Notes: generated by a model from the letters alone, not told the origin. Counted from the stretch's first letter, positions 20,825 through 33,378 are shown. The stretch is DNA of 64,000 nucleotides from Typha latifolia (GCA_019914945.1 CM034101.1:7265188-7329187), one strand, 5' to 3'. Numbers and translations: made by a program.

Positions 20825-23800
20825 TCACTCAGCAGTTCTCTTTCTAGCCTTATGAGGGCGACTCAGATTTTGTGACTGATCGATGTTATCAAATAGTCTG
20901 GAATGTTGGTCCTGCAATCCCATAACAAAATCACTACCCCGAGGTCTCTTAATGCTCCTGAAAAATTTCAAATACTTTTATAAGCAGAGAGCTGAGCAAC
21001 AGCAGCAGTATGATTCTATTCAGTAGTAAAAGGAAACATTAGGAGTAATCTAGCTCATGCATAAAGGTATGTGCAACTTAAATCCCAAAATGTCCTGAAT
21101 TCCAACAGAATAAGAGATTAACAATAGACAACCACAAATTTAAACCTGTTGATTTGTGATGCACCATCTCCGCCATGTTTGGATAACCAACGGATGCATC
21201 CAGTGTTAGATGGAATTAAAGATCCTGAAAGATGGAGAATTTCTTCGTCCACACTATTATGTAACAATACATAGAAAACTCATTAGAATTCCATAGTTTT
21301 GTCTAAAGGTTTGATCTTTGATTACAGAAGAATAAACAAAGAACAGGCATGAAACTAAAAACTTCAAGCACTATGCAGAACATCAATAACTGTTTTGGCA
21401 TAAGCCACACATATTTGGGAGGCTAGGGGATGAAAGTTGTCCCCCACATATGAGTAGGTCCTGAATAGCACAGCACTCTATGGTGTAGGCAGATTGATGT
21501 ATGTATAATGCTAAATAGCTAATAATTACTTGAATATATATCTACATATGAAAAGTTAGAAAAATGGAATCAGCTTAAAATGTTACAAGGATATGTGGGA
21601 AATAGTTGTTAGTATCTTTATATTGGACTAACACTTATATAAAGAGGTGAAAAAACAAGAATACAGAAGCTAATATAAGTTCCATGTGGGTCTTATGCAA
21701 GTTACTTCTATGAAGCGTAACCAATAATTGCAGAAAGCATACGAGTAAACTATGTGGAGGCAGAAGGTTCACTTTATAAATGTGATCAAAGAATTAAAGA
21801 TAAATGTGAAACCATTGAAACTAAATCCCTTTATAAGAAGTTGAGACCAGAAAATAAGAAATGTTGATAAAAAGTTCTTACAAAATGATCCATTTACAAT
21901 GGATAAGTCGAGATTCCTTTCTCAATTGGTTTTCCAGCAAGCTCAACTAGTCCATTCTACTAGAGCCATATATCAATTGTAGTCAGACAGCCTCAATATA
22001 GTTCAACCTAGTCCTAATGTTATCGTAAAAGCTGCAGCAATGGCACGATCTAGTTATGTGCACAAGTATATCTTTTTTTCCAATAACAAATTGATATAGG
22101 ATACCCATAGGAAAGGGATCAGACCAGAATAAGATATTAGGACAAAATTGATGTCAAATTTGGATCCAAACATACAGAGGGAGTTTGTTTGGATTGGATT
22201 GGTATCTAGTAACCAATTGTTTGATGCTGGAATTTCACATCATTCGTCATGAAGTTAAGCAAAACACGATAGCAATGATACTGTGGTAACTAGTCTTGAA
22301 ATTCTTTTGGAACTATTGATTACTTTACTGCAGCAGTCTTGAATTCTATATTGCTGAAATTAAGCTTCTTAACTTGGGTAGAGAGAGAAGAAATCTAAGA
22401 GAGCGAGAAAGAGAGATAGAGTGAGAGAGGTATATAAATTACAGGCCGATTTGCATTAACGTGCCAAAGAATTCCATGTTGGATATTATGTCATGATTCA
22501 TATCAGACTCGAGCAGTTTCCTTCAGATACCACAAGGAAATTGCAAGCCCGTAGCATTGAATCTTTTCTAATATTGAAACGTGTCAGACCTAATGCTTAT
22601 GTTATAAATATTCCCTCTAATTCTGGCATTAATTCCATTTTTAATATTAAAGATTTAGTGGCTTATAAACCTCTTATATTCATCCTTGATGATCCTTATA
22701 ACACAGTTATTTTCAACCCCACCAAATATACGTACTTTAAACCCTACCATTTACTTCTCCATCCTTACAAAAAAAAAAAAAAAAGATGCTATTTTAGATG
22801 AACAAGTAATATCTGATGCTGATGGAGGCTATTCCGTGGATCACGCACGAGGAACTTTAGCAGATAGATCTTGACCTTTGAGGGTTCTACCAGGGCTGCC
22901 CTCAACTCCACTCGACAAAGTCGAGTTTTTTCCACCCCATGAGAGTTCATATGGACATCACATTTAGGCACGTGTACTCATGCAGACGCAGGAGGGCAGC
23001 CCACACAGTGACGTTTGGTTGGGCGACGAGTTGTGAGAGATTTGACATGAGGGTATATCAATTTTTTGTTTGAGGGGTTTTTCGGTCTTTGGCCTTTGTT
23101 AGGGTTTGCTTATATGAAGGCATGTTATATTATCATTTAAAATTGATGAATATTTGAGATTTGAGGTTATCTACTTTTCTTCTCCTTTGTTGGTGGATTC
23201 CATACATAGTTTTAGGCTCAGATCTGGCTGAACTTTGGAACCATGTTCTTTTAATATCCATACATTGCACATATATGTCCAAGCATTGCTTATATAGTTC
23301 ATTGGGGTTTACCAGTGTTATGAAAGGCGCTTTAAGCGGCCCCGCTGCAAACCTACAATGAGGCTGATAGAAGGCAGATTGGTCTAGATAATGGGTTGGC
23401 TAATGAGTCGGATCAATCTAGATATGAGTGAGCTAACTAATCTAAAGAAAAAAAACACAATCCTCTTCTCTCTCCCTTGCTCCATCTCTATCGATATGAG
23501 CCCTAACCCCTCAAATCCATCGTCTCCTCTCTCCCTCTCTCAATCTCTCTCGAGTGGCAGCAAGTGGCCAAAACTAGGGAGAGATCAAGGTGGGTGAGAT
23601 AGGAAAAAGGAAGTAGAGAAAAGGAAGTGAGAGAGGAGCTGATGAAGTTGAAGAAGAGGGAGAGGAAGGAGAGGTTGGGATGGAGTATAACATGAAAGTA
23701 AAGAAAATGAAGATTACGAGACAAATGGTGCCAAGTGTGGAGAAGGGAGTAGGTGAGTGACGAGATATTGAGTGGACATGAGAGAGCAAGTGAGGGGAGC

Positions 23801-26800
23801 TGGAGCAACTTACTAATGTTATTTATCTTTGAAAGGACAACTTTTGTTTTACACTTGTACTATTGTTCAATTTCGACTCACTACGTCTCTTCGTTATTTT
23901 CATTTTTGATATCATTATGGTCATCTTTATAATCCTATACAATTGTTCTAAAAACTTTTATGAGCATATTAGTATATTACTATAATCAATGATAGCTGTG
24001 CCATGCCAATGCAGGGTCAGCATGATAGGCCCATGACACACCCCATGCCACTGGCATGCATTGGCGCGCCTTTGACATATTTTATAACAATAATTAAATA
24101 TAAACATTAATCAACACATAATATGATTGATATATTCATTCAAACTAACAATATTGATTGATTACTCTATAATATGATTGAAATAGGAAAAAGAGAAAAA
24201 AAAGGCTCCACATGACATATCATGTTTATCATATGATTAAAAAAACCCATAGAATGTTTTAGATTTACCACTATAATAGATTCGTTTAGAACCTCACACG
24301 ACTAGTGCTAATCAGCATGGGCCATCATACACCCATGTGATGTGAACCCAGTTTCGGAGGGTATATCTAGATTAGTTGCAGAAATCTTGGTCTGTGCAGT
24401 CCAAGAAGAATATTCGCCAAATATTTGTACATCGTTGCAAAATTATGAAACTAGATGGATTAGCTTCGTAAGGTGCTAATCTATATTTTGGTATTCAAAA
24501 TCTATTCAAATTTACATTCTATCTTAGTCTAATTTGGATGAGAGTCCAATGGTGGTGTTGGTGGCAAGTGGAGGTGATTGTAGTTTAGAGAGCAAAAATG
24601 GTGGATTAGCTTCTAGATGGTGATGGAGATAACATGGAGACTTGATGATGGTGGTGATGAATAAGTAGATCGATATTTTAGAAAGGAAGAAGAGGGAGAA
24701 AGTGGGCCAGCTCTGCGGGAGTAGGGAGATCAATGATCGAAGAGGGAGGACAAGCATCAGCCTTTAGGGAAGGGCATCGGCTTGGCTCGGAGAATGTGAG
24801 GGAGGCTAGGGAGGATGAAATAAAGAGATAGAGGCGAAGCAAATATTCCTTAATACCCTAGATTAGGCTGCTCTTCACATATATATATAAAGACTAACCC
24901 TAAATTGGCTCGAACTAGACTCCTCTTACATTTAGACCAATTAATACTTGGATCCATAATACAACTAATGACTTAACTAGACCTATTAATCAACTTAACT
25001 AGAACTCATTAGTTAGTTTAACAATTTGAGTCCATAATTAGCAGGTAAACTAATCTAGAACTCAACCAAAATAGTAGGTACTAAAAATAGTAAATGACTA
25101 AACTAAGATAACTAGGCTTGACCTAGAAGTCCACCACACACATATATATAAAGACTAACCCTAAAGTGATCCGATCTGGCTCGGATCACATCACCGTGCT
25201 AGTCGACACGCACCCATGATGGTCACCATGTGTTGACATGGCTCGGCACAAGGGTATGCTACTAGCACACCCCGTGCCAGGTGTCATGCCACTATCAGCA
25301 TGGGGTGTGCCAATCGCATGACCACCTTTTAAAACATTAGATTTTACACATAATTTCATGTGACATGTTCTTGTAACAATAGATCAATAGAGGATGTAGG
25401 TAACTAATAATTATTATTTTATTCTTACTTGATCCATCCACTAACAAAGGTAGTTTACTCATTCAACATAACATATCATCAATTCACAATTATTATCCTA
25501 CTTTTGACAACCAAACACATTTGGACTTATCTTATCAAGGGTAAGGATTCTAGTTTTATCCATGTTCTACAACCAAACACCAAAACATTTCTAAAATTAT
25601 CAAGTATGTAATTCAAATATAAAAATTTACAAATAAGATTATCCTTGAATACCCTTATACACCGACCAAATGAGGTTTAAATCCTAAAACACTAAAACTT
25701 GAAGATGTGTACATTAGGCCAAGGTCAAGACCTTACACGGTTTGCATGATATCATGAAATATATAAAAGAGTAACTCATTAAGGACATAAAATTGAGCTA
25801 TATAATAATTTAACTTTATGCTTACCTTTTGACTAAGAATCTTATCATGCTTCCAGCCTTTATTACATGTCGTTTGTGAGCCAAACTTACAAAAGTTCCA
25901 AACCCGCCTTTCTACAAAAAAATTTCAACAAAGAAAGGGTTAAATGAAATCTAGTATCAATATTCTTTCCCACAAGAGCTAGAAGTTTACATTATTAACC
26001 TTTTACAAGAAGCAGCAATTCCACAATAGACATCTAATTGCAATTTAATAAACAAAAGCATATTAGTCGTAGTTGGTAAGCATAGTCAATAGGATTGGTT
26101 GTTTCTAAAAGTTAGCAAACCATAGGAGAATATAGCAATGCATACTCAATAGTCGGATGCATATAATTAGAAAAAGTCAGATTAAAACATTGAAGATAAA
26201 CTTTAATATCTGTACAGGGATGTACTACCTAAGTTCTTAATTGAATGTAACCAAAAGTACACATCTTCCCTTTATTCTTCCCATGATTAAAAGTTGAGAG
26301 TGTTTTGGCATCCACTTAACTGAAGGATACCAAAATGCAGCATATAAGCCTAACTTAAGCTTGTAGATGCAGTTTTTCCAAATACATGAAGCCAAACAGC
26401 CCCTAATATTTTAATATAAACTAACAAAATTGATGTAACACAAATGAAACCAAATATATAGCATTTATTATAAACCCTTAATTTAGGGAAGTAAAAACAG
26501 ACAAACAAGAAATAAAGAGATGCAAACAAGGCTTAACGTTAAAAAGCAATTTGGAAGAAAATTTTGATCTCACAATTTTGTACTTGAATTCTTGGCGAAT
26601 ATCTTCCATCATAATGGCTGCCGAACAAAAACCAAGCACAATGACATGAATGGATTCTTTCCCAAGCTTGACAACCTTCCCTTCTGAAATTTTAGCACAT
26701 CACTTGATCATGAGAAATGAAAACAAGCAAGTAGTCTTCTTGAAAACTAATTTATCTAAGTATAAAATTGAAGCTAAGTTCCTAAACTTACTGAATTGAG

Positions 26801-29800
26801 ATATGAAGTTACGAACCATGAACAGAATTCACAAATCTTTGGGCTGACCTACTTGTACAGGAATTGTTTAATCTTGCCAAATTCTTCCAATTTATGGAAT
26901 GAGAGTACTATACAACTTATGGTCATTCTATAGATAATACCTAATGATTAAACATATAAAGAAAAAACAAACCTACATATTCTATACCTATGGCTCTATA
27001 CAATCTCCCATGGTCATTCTTCAGCTAGGAATATGAGGAAACCAACTAAATAAGATAAGGTCTTGCCAGCCATCACTCCGCTCGATTTTCCCATATTTCT
27101 AATTGCATAAATTGTTCAGTTCCATGTAAAATTGAGATTACAGGAGATACTTATGAGAGAGAAAATCAATTGACAAAACTAACTGTGTTCTTCTCAATTT
27201 TGAAGGTAGATGGAATTTAAATTGCACTAACTCACCAAAAAGAAATAATATTTGTGCAGCCAAGGATGTGTCTGATCTAGGTATCTATGATTATAAGAAA
27301 GAAAATAGGAAAATAATAAGAAATAACTAACTTGCCTGCAGCACTATGAAGTGACACAAGATAGTGCAATTTGGAAAATCAAGACATATGGATAAACAAG
27401 CTTATTCTACATATGTAATCATAAGCATAAAAGTCTCAAGGCAAATAAGATAATTTGAAGTCCAATGATTAAATTCAGTCCACCGGTGAGTCCTTCATAT
27501 ATACAACTAATCTTATAACTAATTCAGACAACAAGATTCAATCATTTTAGGATCTGTTTGATATGGCTTTTACTAAGTCAGAGGTTGAATTGAACTTTAA
27601 AGTTGACAAGCTAATAAAAAATTATGATAAGGGAACAAGAGGCACCCTCACTCTTTTTGTGAGTGTGTCACTGTGTCAGTCTCCATGTATTTTCTTGAAT
27701 ATCAACTAAGAATATTGAGAAGGATCAAGACTACCAGATGTAAGGTTCTGGATAAACATAAGAGCTCAATTCTGAGCAGGTTACGAGTAAATTCAAGATT
27801 ATTTATCTCCTTGTTTACTATTTTTTCACAATGTTTTAAAAGCGGCCGCGGGTGGCAGGCGGTCACCCCACCGCCTAGCACCTAGACGAAAGGCGGGTGA
27901 CAAAGCGGTCTAGCATTTTTAATATAAATAAATAGATAAGTATAGTATATATAGAAATTTTAATAGTGCACTAAACCAAAACACTAAATAACATAATCAC
28001 ATTGGCTAATTGCTTATTAGTGATAACTAAATAATTGAGATATCTATTTACTAACTCTAGTTTATTCACATGAATCACATTTCAAAATTCTCTAATTAGA
28101 AATTATATACTTAAATAGCAGGCAATTAGTAATTCCCCCAATTAATAATGCATGACAGTGAAAAAAATTCCTTCTCTATAATCTTAATTCAATAATTCAT
28201 AAAGTAATTAGCAATTAACTCCTCTAAATTGGTTAGTTTTATTAAACCCGGTCCGCTATAAAACCCGACCCGCTCACTGATAACCGCATCTCGACTTGGC
28301 GGGCAGAAGCACTAGCCCGCCAAGTCAGGCCAGGCGGCCCACCTAGCACTATTTAGCACCTAGGCAGCCCGCCAAGGCGCTTGGCCACCTTTTGCCGATG
28401 CCTTTCAACATGGCGGGGCGGCCGGTGCACCACCTCGCCATGGCGACTGCCTTTCCGTTTTTCAAAACAGTGTTTTTTCCCCATATCTTCGACATCTTTT
28501 TTCTTGTTGGTTTTACTCTGTTTTTTCTTCTTTCCTACTACAGCTAAATCCATCAATCACATTTGTAAATTTGCAAATAGACTAGTGAGCCTCAACGATT
28601 ACCTTTTACCTCTCCTTTGTAGGCTTAATTCTAGAATCACTAGAATCAGGATTCAAGACTTGTGCAATATAAAAATGATGAAGTAATCTCATTAAAGTAG
28701 CTCAACAAGTACAAAAGATTACACAGGTAGATGCATGTGTTTTGTTTCAAAATGAAACAGCCAGAGTTTTGGGCCTTTTGGCTTTATTCCAAAAAAAAAA
28801 AGTACAAATAATTGCAATTAGCCAATAATATTTTCTTGTTAGAAGCTTCTTTTGCTATGTATGCAATAAGTGCATGAAACAGACACAAGTAGAAACCATG
28901 GTATGCAAAACAAAGTTAACTTGAAATCTATATAAGTTGCAAATACAAAAGTAAAAAATCAATAGTAGGGAAACTGAGAATCAGAAAATCCTTTCTTAGG
29001 ATTATTTACTTAAAAGAATTTGTTGTCCTAGTAAACATATAAGATAACATTAAAATTAATAGGTCCGGCACGGCCACGTGCCGTCTAGCACAGCCTCGTG
29101 CCAGTCATGTGCCAATGTAGAGACTTTTTTTTTAAAAAAAATTCTATTTCCATCAATTTTTATCAAATCAACTTTACTTATTTTCTTAACAAACATGATA
29201 TGACATGTAGAACCCATTTTTTTTACTTTTTCTTATTTCCATCAATTAACTTTTGTCATTTGTCATTTTTGAAATGACAACTTATTTGTCATTTTTTAAA
29301 ATTAGAATGACAATTCATTTGCTATACTTAGACAACCACAAAGCCAAATTTATCAGAGACAGAAGAAAGGAAAAAGACCATCTCAAGCTCAATATGATTA
29401 TAGTCAGATGAGGGAAAGATTTGAATCTGTAAGTAGCAGGACATCAGGAGAGGTGCGCTCACAGGATGATATGAATTCATTATCATTACCATCATATCAA
29501 TCACACCCACTAGAGCCACAACACCCTTATTATACTCCATATCCACAATCTGCATATGCTTATGGTGTGCCTGTTCCTATGCCAGTCGTTCCCGTATATA
29601 TTCAATATCCATATCATATCATCGAAGAATTACAAAATTTTTATTTCTATGAAGACTATGTGAGACGTTATAACGAGCAATATTATCAGTGGATAAATTT
29701 TAACGCAACATTTCCGTGTTATTCTTGTGTTAGCAAATGAGGCCTATGATCCTCCTCGTCATTCTACGTTCAACTAGATATTAGTTTTAATTATTGAACT

Positions 29801-32800
29801 ATTATTAATTATGTATTGAATGTTATTATGTGTTCAATTATATTATAGAGTATTTAATTATATTATGGAGTGTTTAATCATTAATATTAATTTTAATGAA
29901 TGTATTCAATCATATTATGTGTTGAATAATATTTATATTCAACTGTTGTTTTATCTTTAATAAAATAGGTTATTTACAAAAATAATCTAAAGATAAAACA
30001 TTGTAATGTAGATTTTAAATTTTAATACATATATTTAGACAAAAAAAATCAAAGATTGACATATCAAAGATCCGAAAACATCTCTAAATATCCTAAAAAA
30101 TTTATTAAAAATATTATAGGGGGCGTGCCACTGGCACGGGGCGGGGGGGACGTGCCGATGCGTGCCGCTCGGCACGCCCCATGCCGACCGGCACGTGCCG
30201 TGCCGATGGTGGCACGGCCATCACTGGTCACAACTACATCACAATTAGGGTGAGGTTACAGTAATTTCCTCACAAGTCTAGTAAGTATAGATAGCTGAAA
30301 AATTATGAATGAGAACAAATGATGGGGGAGTAAGAGAAATAAGTTTTCAAAATCTAAAATGTACAGAATTCTCACAATATCAAGCGAAATTTAGAACCAA
30401 ACTGTAAGGAAAAGATTGTAGAAAATTGGGTTGTAAGAACTAAGAAGGTTTTTCTTAGAACCTGAAGGAAAAAGAAGAATACCGCAATGATCTATCATAG
30501 TAATACTCTGTGTCCAGCTTCTACGTAAACATGTAAACTAGGTTCATGTTGTTTTGACATACAATAATTATTTCCAAGGGGAAAAAGAAAAAAAATCGAT
30601 AACACATTCAGGTCAGTTGATCAAAGTCTTCCATACAAATCTTACACATTTCAAGGAAAAGCTGTAAGAGACAAATAAGGTTATCTGCATAATAATGATA
30701 AACTGAAATTCCTTGTCTTACCTAGCATGTAGTAAATTAGATAGTCATTATTAATCTATCAAACAAGTTGCTCTTCTCATAAACCTTTGCCTATTACCAA
30801 GGAAAAAGGATTAAGAATTAGTGAAGTTCGATGCTTATATTTATTAGGCCAGAATTCTCTTCCATATTTTAGTAAGACCCCAAAAAAAAATCAGTATCAG
30901 TTCCTACTATGTACAATCTACCTTGAGTTCTAGAGAATGTCGAAGTAGAGTTCTCGTTATCCTTACATATTTTCCGTGACAAGAATCACAAATTGTAGAT
31001 TGGATTCTATTTTGAAACAGTAAATTTCTATGGTAAGCTTCAAGTTTGATTTATTAGAAATACTGCAGAGAAGGATAAGAATCCAATTAACAAGCTTGAC
31101 AACAGCATCATTTACGATCAATGACAATATAGTTGATTGCAATACTTACCTAAGAGCATATCTGGTCTTGGAGAAAAGACTAGCAATTTTGCTTTTACAT
31201 TCACCCCAAAGTATGGGATTAAACCTGGGAGAATCTTCGCATGTTTACTTTTAAAATTGAACTCATGAGCTAATATCACACCATCAAAGAGTTCATTATA
31301 TCTGCAATAGAATATGGAATATCAATATTTTTCATAAGACCATCAAGGCATAGTACAGTATCAATGACAATACCTAAGCAATACAAGCTGCTGGCATGCG
31401 CTATGCAAGCAAACCAGGAGACTAAGGGCCGTGAGTATCTTGGATTATCAAAGTTCCGCGTCTACAAAAGTAAAAGAACATATTGTTTGCAGCTCCTTGT
31501 TAGTGATGTTTGAACTCCCCCAAACACTATTTGTATTTCACTATTACACTTTTTTCCATTGGATCTAGAGAAGTCCTATTGAATAGCTCAGATTGACTTT
31601 TACCCAAGGTATGAACTAGCCATTTTGATACTGTATAGAGTTTCAATTTCATTCCCTTCTAGGAAATTAAAAAGAAAATTGTTTGCAACTCTTTGTTAGT
31701 CATGTTTGAAGTTTGAAGTCCCCCAAATCCTATTAGTATTTCACTATTACTCTTTATGCCATTGGATATAGGGAAGTCCAATTGAATAGCTAGGATTGAT
31801 TTTCACCCAATGTATAAACTAGTCATTTAGATGTTTAGCCTCCTAATGGTTTAATTTCATCTCTTTCTGCTATTCTTAGATTTTGGTTTTTATTCAACCA
31901 AAAAAAGAAATGAGAAAACAATTTATAAACGAAAAACACTAGCAAAATTTACTAAAAAACTAGAAAAATTAAGTTACACATTATTTGATACCGGAGATCT
32001 TTTAAACTACATGAGAGAGAGAGAGAGGAAGCCTTAAGCTTTAAGCCTCTGTCAAGAGTTCGGAGACAGATACCAACCCTTATATTTACTAGCAATCAAG
32101 CAATTTAATAGCATATCATCAAAAATTATACTAAGCAAAACAAATAAGGGTAAATGATAACTAAAGATTAGTATATGACCTTTGCAAAACATTTGTTAAC
32201 AGTTGCCGATGAACAATATAAAACTCAAAATCTTATGAAATGGGAGATATTAGTCAACAACTCTAATAAATTAAAAGCTTCTTGGTCATCCATTTTGTTA
32301 GAAAAAACAACTACATTGCTAATGTAGGATGAGAGAGGCTCAAATAATAAGGTCATTATCTATTTCATATTGCATCTGAAGATAATCATACGGTACAGAT
32401 AACTATTATCAGGCATTTTTATACGTGTTTATATGTGCTTGTTGATGATTGAAAGAAAGAGGAAAAAAAAAGTCAATTCTTTGGCCATAACTAGTATATA
32501 AGATATTAAATAGTATATGGCAAGGAAACTAATAAAATGAAGCGAAAGAAATCAAGTTGGTGTCAATCTGGCAAGAAGGCTATCCATCTGAAACTAATCT
32601 TGCAAAGGAAAGAAGATGTATCTATCTACATTAACTTAAAGAATATTAGTATCTGATGTAAATATCTCAACAGAGTAAATTTCCTATTAAGAAAAAACGC
32701 TCCATTTACTTGCATGTCAGAGTAAATTACTGGATTAAATACTTGGGCTATTTTGATTACAGAAAAACCGATCATAAGAAGGAAAAAATCGCAGAGAGAG

Positions 32801-33043
32801 TTCTTGTATTTTTCTCTCTTAGACACTGTTTGGACATAAATAAATTGGATCACTCACAATAGTTATCTCTAATTAAAATCTTAGCAATGGCTCCAACAGA
32901 GGGAATAAGATGACGAGTTCGAAGGGGACTGACGTGAAGAGGAGGGAGCTGAGCTGTCGACGGACGGCTTGATCGACTTTGTTCGCCTTTGAAGGGTGCA
33001 CGTATACCGTGAGATCCGCCTTGGCCACCGACAACCCTTCCAT
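20825..33043 (-). CDS. RPA43: DNA-directed RNA polymerase I subunit RPA43, six exons, 232 aa
   Basis: Exons (minus strand): 33,043-32,934; 31,301-31,150; 26,683-26,574; 25,911-25,826; 21,253-21,146; 20,957-20,825. All introns are GT-AG and the frame stays open to TGA at 20,827-20,825. Residues 1-85 are an Rpb7-N/SHS2-like domain (LTVYVHPSKANKV, LFTYNELFDGVILAH, ILPGLIPYFGV). Residues about 86-172 are the OB-like domain (GKVVKLGKESIHVIVLGF, HKRHVIKAGSMIRF, DEEILHLSGSLIP). A motif NTGCIRWLSK follows, then a basic tail rich in Lys/Arg (HKARKRTAE), probably nuclear-localising. In the known family RPA43 pairs with RPA14/A12-type partners as the Pol I stalk and contacts the Rrn3/TIF-IA initiation factor in the nucleolus. 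The assignment comes from motif recall; the exon chain is read directly. The paralogous Rpb7-like subunits of Pol II, IV and V fit less well. Confidence 0.9.
22440..22875 (+). pseudogene. Ty3/gypsy integrase C-terminal tail and chromodomain start
   Basis: The + strand encodes VMIHIRLEQFPSDTTRKLQAR, then LKRVRPNAYVINIPSNSGINS and FNIKDLVAYK, the tail typical of plant Ty3/gypsy integrases. After an A-rich slippage tract (22,769-22,784) it shifts frame to ILDEQVISDADGGY, the start of the chromodomain linker. It ends in unrelated sequence. Upstream integrase and RT are absent. It belongs to a different lineage from copies A-H, and lies antisense inside RPA43 intron 4. Confidence 0.8.
22876..23160 (+). 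mobile_element. Probable LTR remnant following the integrase-tail fragment
   Basis: Directly downstream of the pol tail, with a GCACGTG word and the string GGGTTTGCTTATATGAAGGC, which resembles the promoter-to-leader zone of a plant LTR. Boundaries and duplications are not visible. Confidence 0.35.
23440..23815. other. TC/AG-biased intronic stretch
   Basis: Strand-asymmetric sequence (CTCTCTCCC on one half, GAGAGGAAGGAGAGG on the other) with two overlapping minus-strand frames rich in Ser/Leu/Pro. It looks like a decayed LTR leader. No protein family is recognised. Confidence 0.35.
23987..25320. mobile_element. hAT-like element with GTGCC subterminal repeats and nested LTR-like piece
   Basis: The left end CAATGATAGCTGTGCCATG is close to the inverted end of the element at 30,226 (CAGTGATGGCCGTGCCACC). 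Both ends are full of GTGCC/GGCAC words (23,995-24,070 and 25,195-25,320). Between them, 24,340-25,190 resembles a T-type LTR on the minus strand (AATATTCGCCAAATATT, TGGTGGTGTTGGTGGCAAG) and contains a repeated ATATATATAAAGACTAACCC word (24,875 and 25,142). No clean target duplication is seen, so the outer limits are uncertain. Confidence 0.4.
27829..28472. mobile_element. hAT-type MITE (644 bp) in RPA43 intron 3
   Basis: Terminal inverted repeats CAATGTTTTAAAA (left) and, in reverse, CACTGTTTTGAAA (right). GC-rich subterminal zones contain CCGCCTAGCACCTAG and GCCTTGGCGGGC words. The 8-bp flanks TTTTTTCA and TTTTTTCC match at 7 of 8 positions, the target-site duplication size of hAT elements. 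No transposase is encoded. The frames across the right end (28,353-28,686) are shadows. Confidence 0.75.
29065..30226 (+). mobile_element. hAT-like remnant with GGCACG subterminal repeats
   Basis: The right end is CAGTGATGGCCGTGCC in reverse (30,226), preceded by dense GGCACG/CGTGCC words (30,119-30,215). The left side shows GGCACGGCCACGTGCC at 29,068 but no matching terminal repeat or 8-bp duplication, so it may be truncated. It encloses a 110-codon frame. Confidence 0.5.
29408..29740 (+). CDS. Uninterrupted 110-codon frame, possible transposase C-terminal tail
   Basis: Encodes a Pro/Tyr-rich protein: MRERFESVSSRTSGEVRSQD, a Ser/Pro stretch, a run of Tyr-Pro pairs (PHPYYTPYPQSAYAYG type), then an aromatic-acidic tail (YFYEDYVRRYNEQYYQW). 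The frame can be extended upstream to about 29,330 (basic segment RDRRK). Similar tails follow the dimerisation region in some plant hAT transposases, but that is recollection. No catalytic residues are present. It lies inside the hAT-like remnant in RPA43 intron 3, antisense to the gene. It could equally be a captured gene fragment. Confidence 0.35.
   Translation: MRERFESVSSRTSGEVRSQDDMNSLSLPSYQSHPLEPQHPYYTPYPQSAYAYGVPVPMPVVPVYIQYPYHIIEELQNFYFYEDYVRRYNEQYYQWINFNATFPCYSCVSK
31482..31875. repeat. Diverged ~196-bp tandem duplication in RPA43 intron 1
   Basis: ATTGTTTGCAGCTCCTTGTTAGT at 31,482 recurs with changes at 31,678. Both copies continue through TTTCACTATTAC, CCATTGGAT and AGGGAAGTCC-type words. 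It is an old duplication with several small differences. Confidence 0.75.
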
Positions 33044-33107
33044 TGCGGCCTTCTTCCTCCGGGGTAACTCGGCTAGCTTCGGAGTATAACCTAATTCTTA
33101 CTCGCAT
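32934..33107 (-). promoter_or_regulatory. Upstream ATG overlapping the RPA43 start
   Basis: An ATG at 33,107 lies 64 bases upstream of the RPA43 start in another frame. It reads 58 codons through exon 1 and, after splicing, meets a stop in the second codon of exon 2 (ATA TAA). If it lies within the transcript it would be an overlapping upstream reading frame that could lower RPA43 translation. The transcription start is not known. Confidence 0.4.
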
Positions 33108-33378
33108 GTAGGTTTAAATCAAAAGGAAGAGAATCGGAAGGGGCCCAATCAGACGCTGGGGATGAGACCTGAAGAAGGCAAATGCGCGCCGTCCTCGATG
33201 GTCAGCGTATTTGGTCTCGATTTGAGTTTAAGCGAGAGATCTTGGGTTTTGGTTGGTGAAGAGGGGCATTTAGGTCATTTTCTAACGACAGCGTTATCTT
33301 ACCCAGTGTTGTTTCTGCTGGGGGGCTGGAGGGTGGTGGGAAGAATTTAGGGCTGAGAGGTGTTTAGTACTGAGTGTT

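Larger units (their letters stand above)
21254..25825 (-). other. RPA43 intron 4 (4.6 kb), host of element remnants
   Basis: Bounded by GTAAGC (25,825) and an AATAG acceptor (21,254). It contains a gypsy integrase-tail fragment (22,440-22,875), purine/pyrimidine-rich sequence (23,440-23,815) and a hAT-like element with a nested LTR-like piece (23,987-25,320). The remaining sequence (21,260-22,430) is AT-rich with no recognised gene. Confidence 0.8.
26684..31149 (-). other. RPA43 intron 3 (4.5 kb), host of hAT-like elements
   Basis: Starts GTAAGT at 31,149 and ends TTTCAG at 26,684. It contains a bounded hAT-type MITE (27,829-28,472) and a second hAT-like remnant (29,065-30,226). The rest (26,690-27,820, 28,480-29,060 and 30,230-31,140) is AT-rich DNA without a recognised gene. 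Confidence 0.8.

Noticed and set aside
21206..21230. Splice acceptor CTTTCAG inside RPA43 exon 5
   Set aside because: Using the AATAG acceptor at 21,254 keeps the conserved DEEILHLSGSLIP block in frame; the inner AG would remove it.
23503..23808. Minus-strand Ser/Leu-rich frames
   Set aside because: Generated by pyrimidine-rich sequence resembling an LTR leader; no protein family recognised.
28353..28686. Open frames on both strands in RPA43 intron 3
   Set aside because: They cross the terminal inverted repeat of a MITE and have no family resemblance; composition explains them.
32850..33107. 85-codon minus-strand frame as the gene start
   Set aside because: The RPA43 frame starting at 33,043 joins five further exons with intact splice sites; the longer frame reads into the intron and has no domain.
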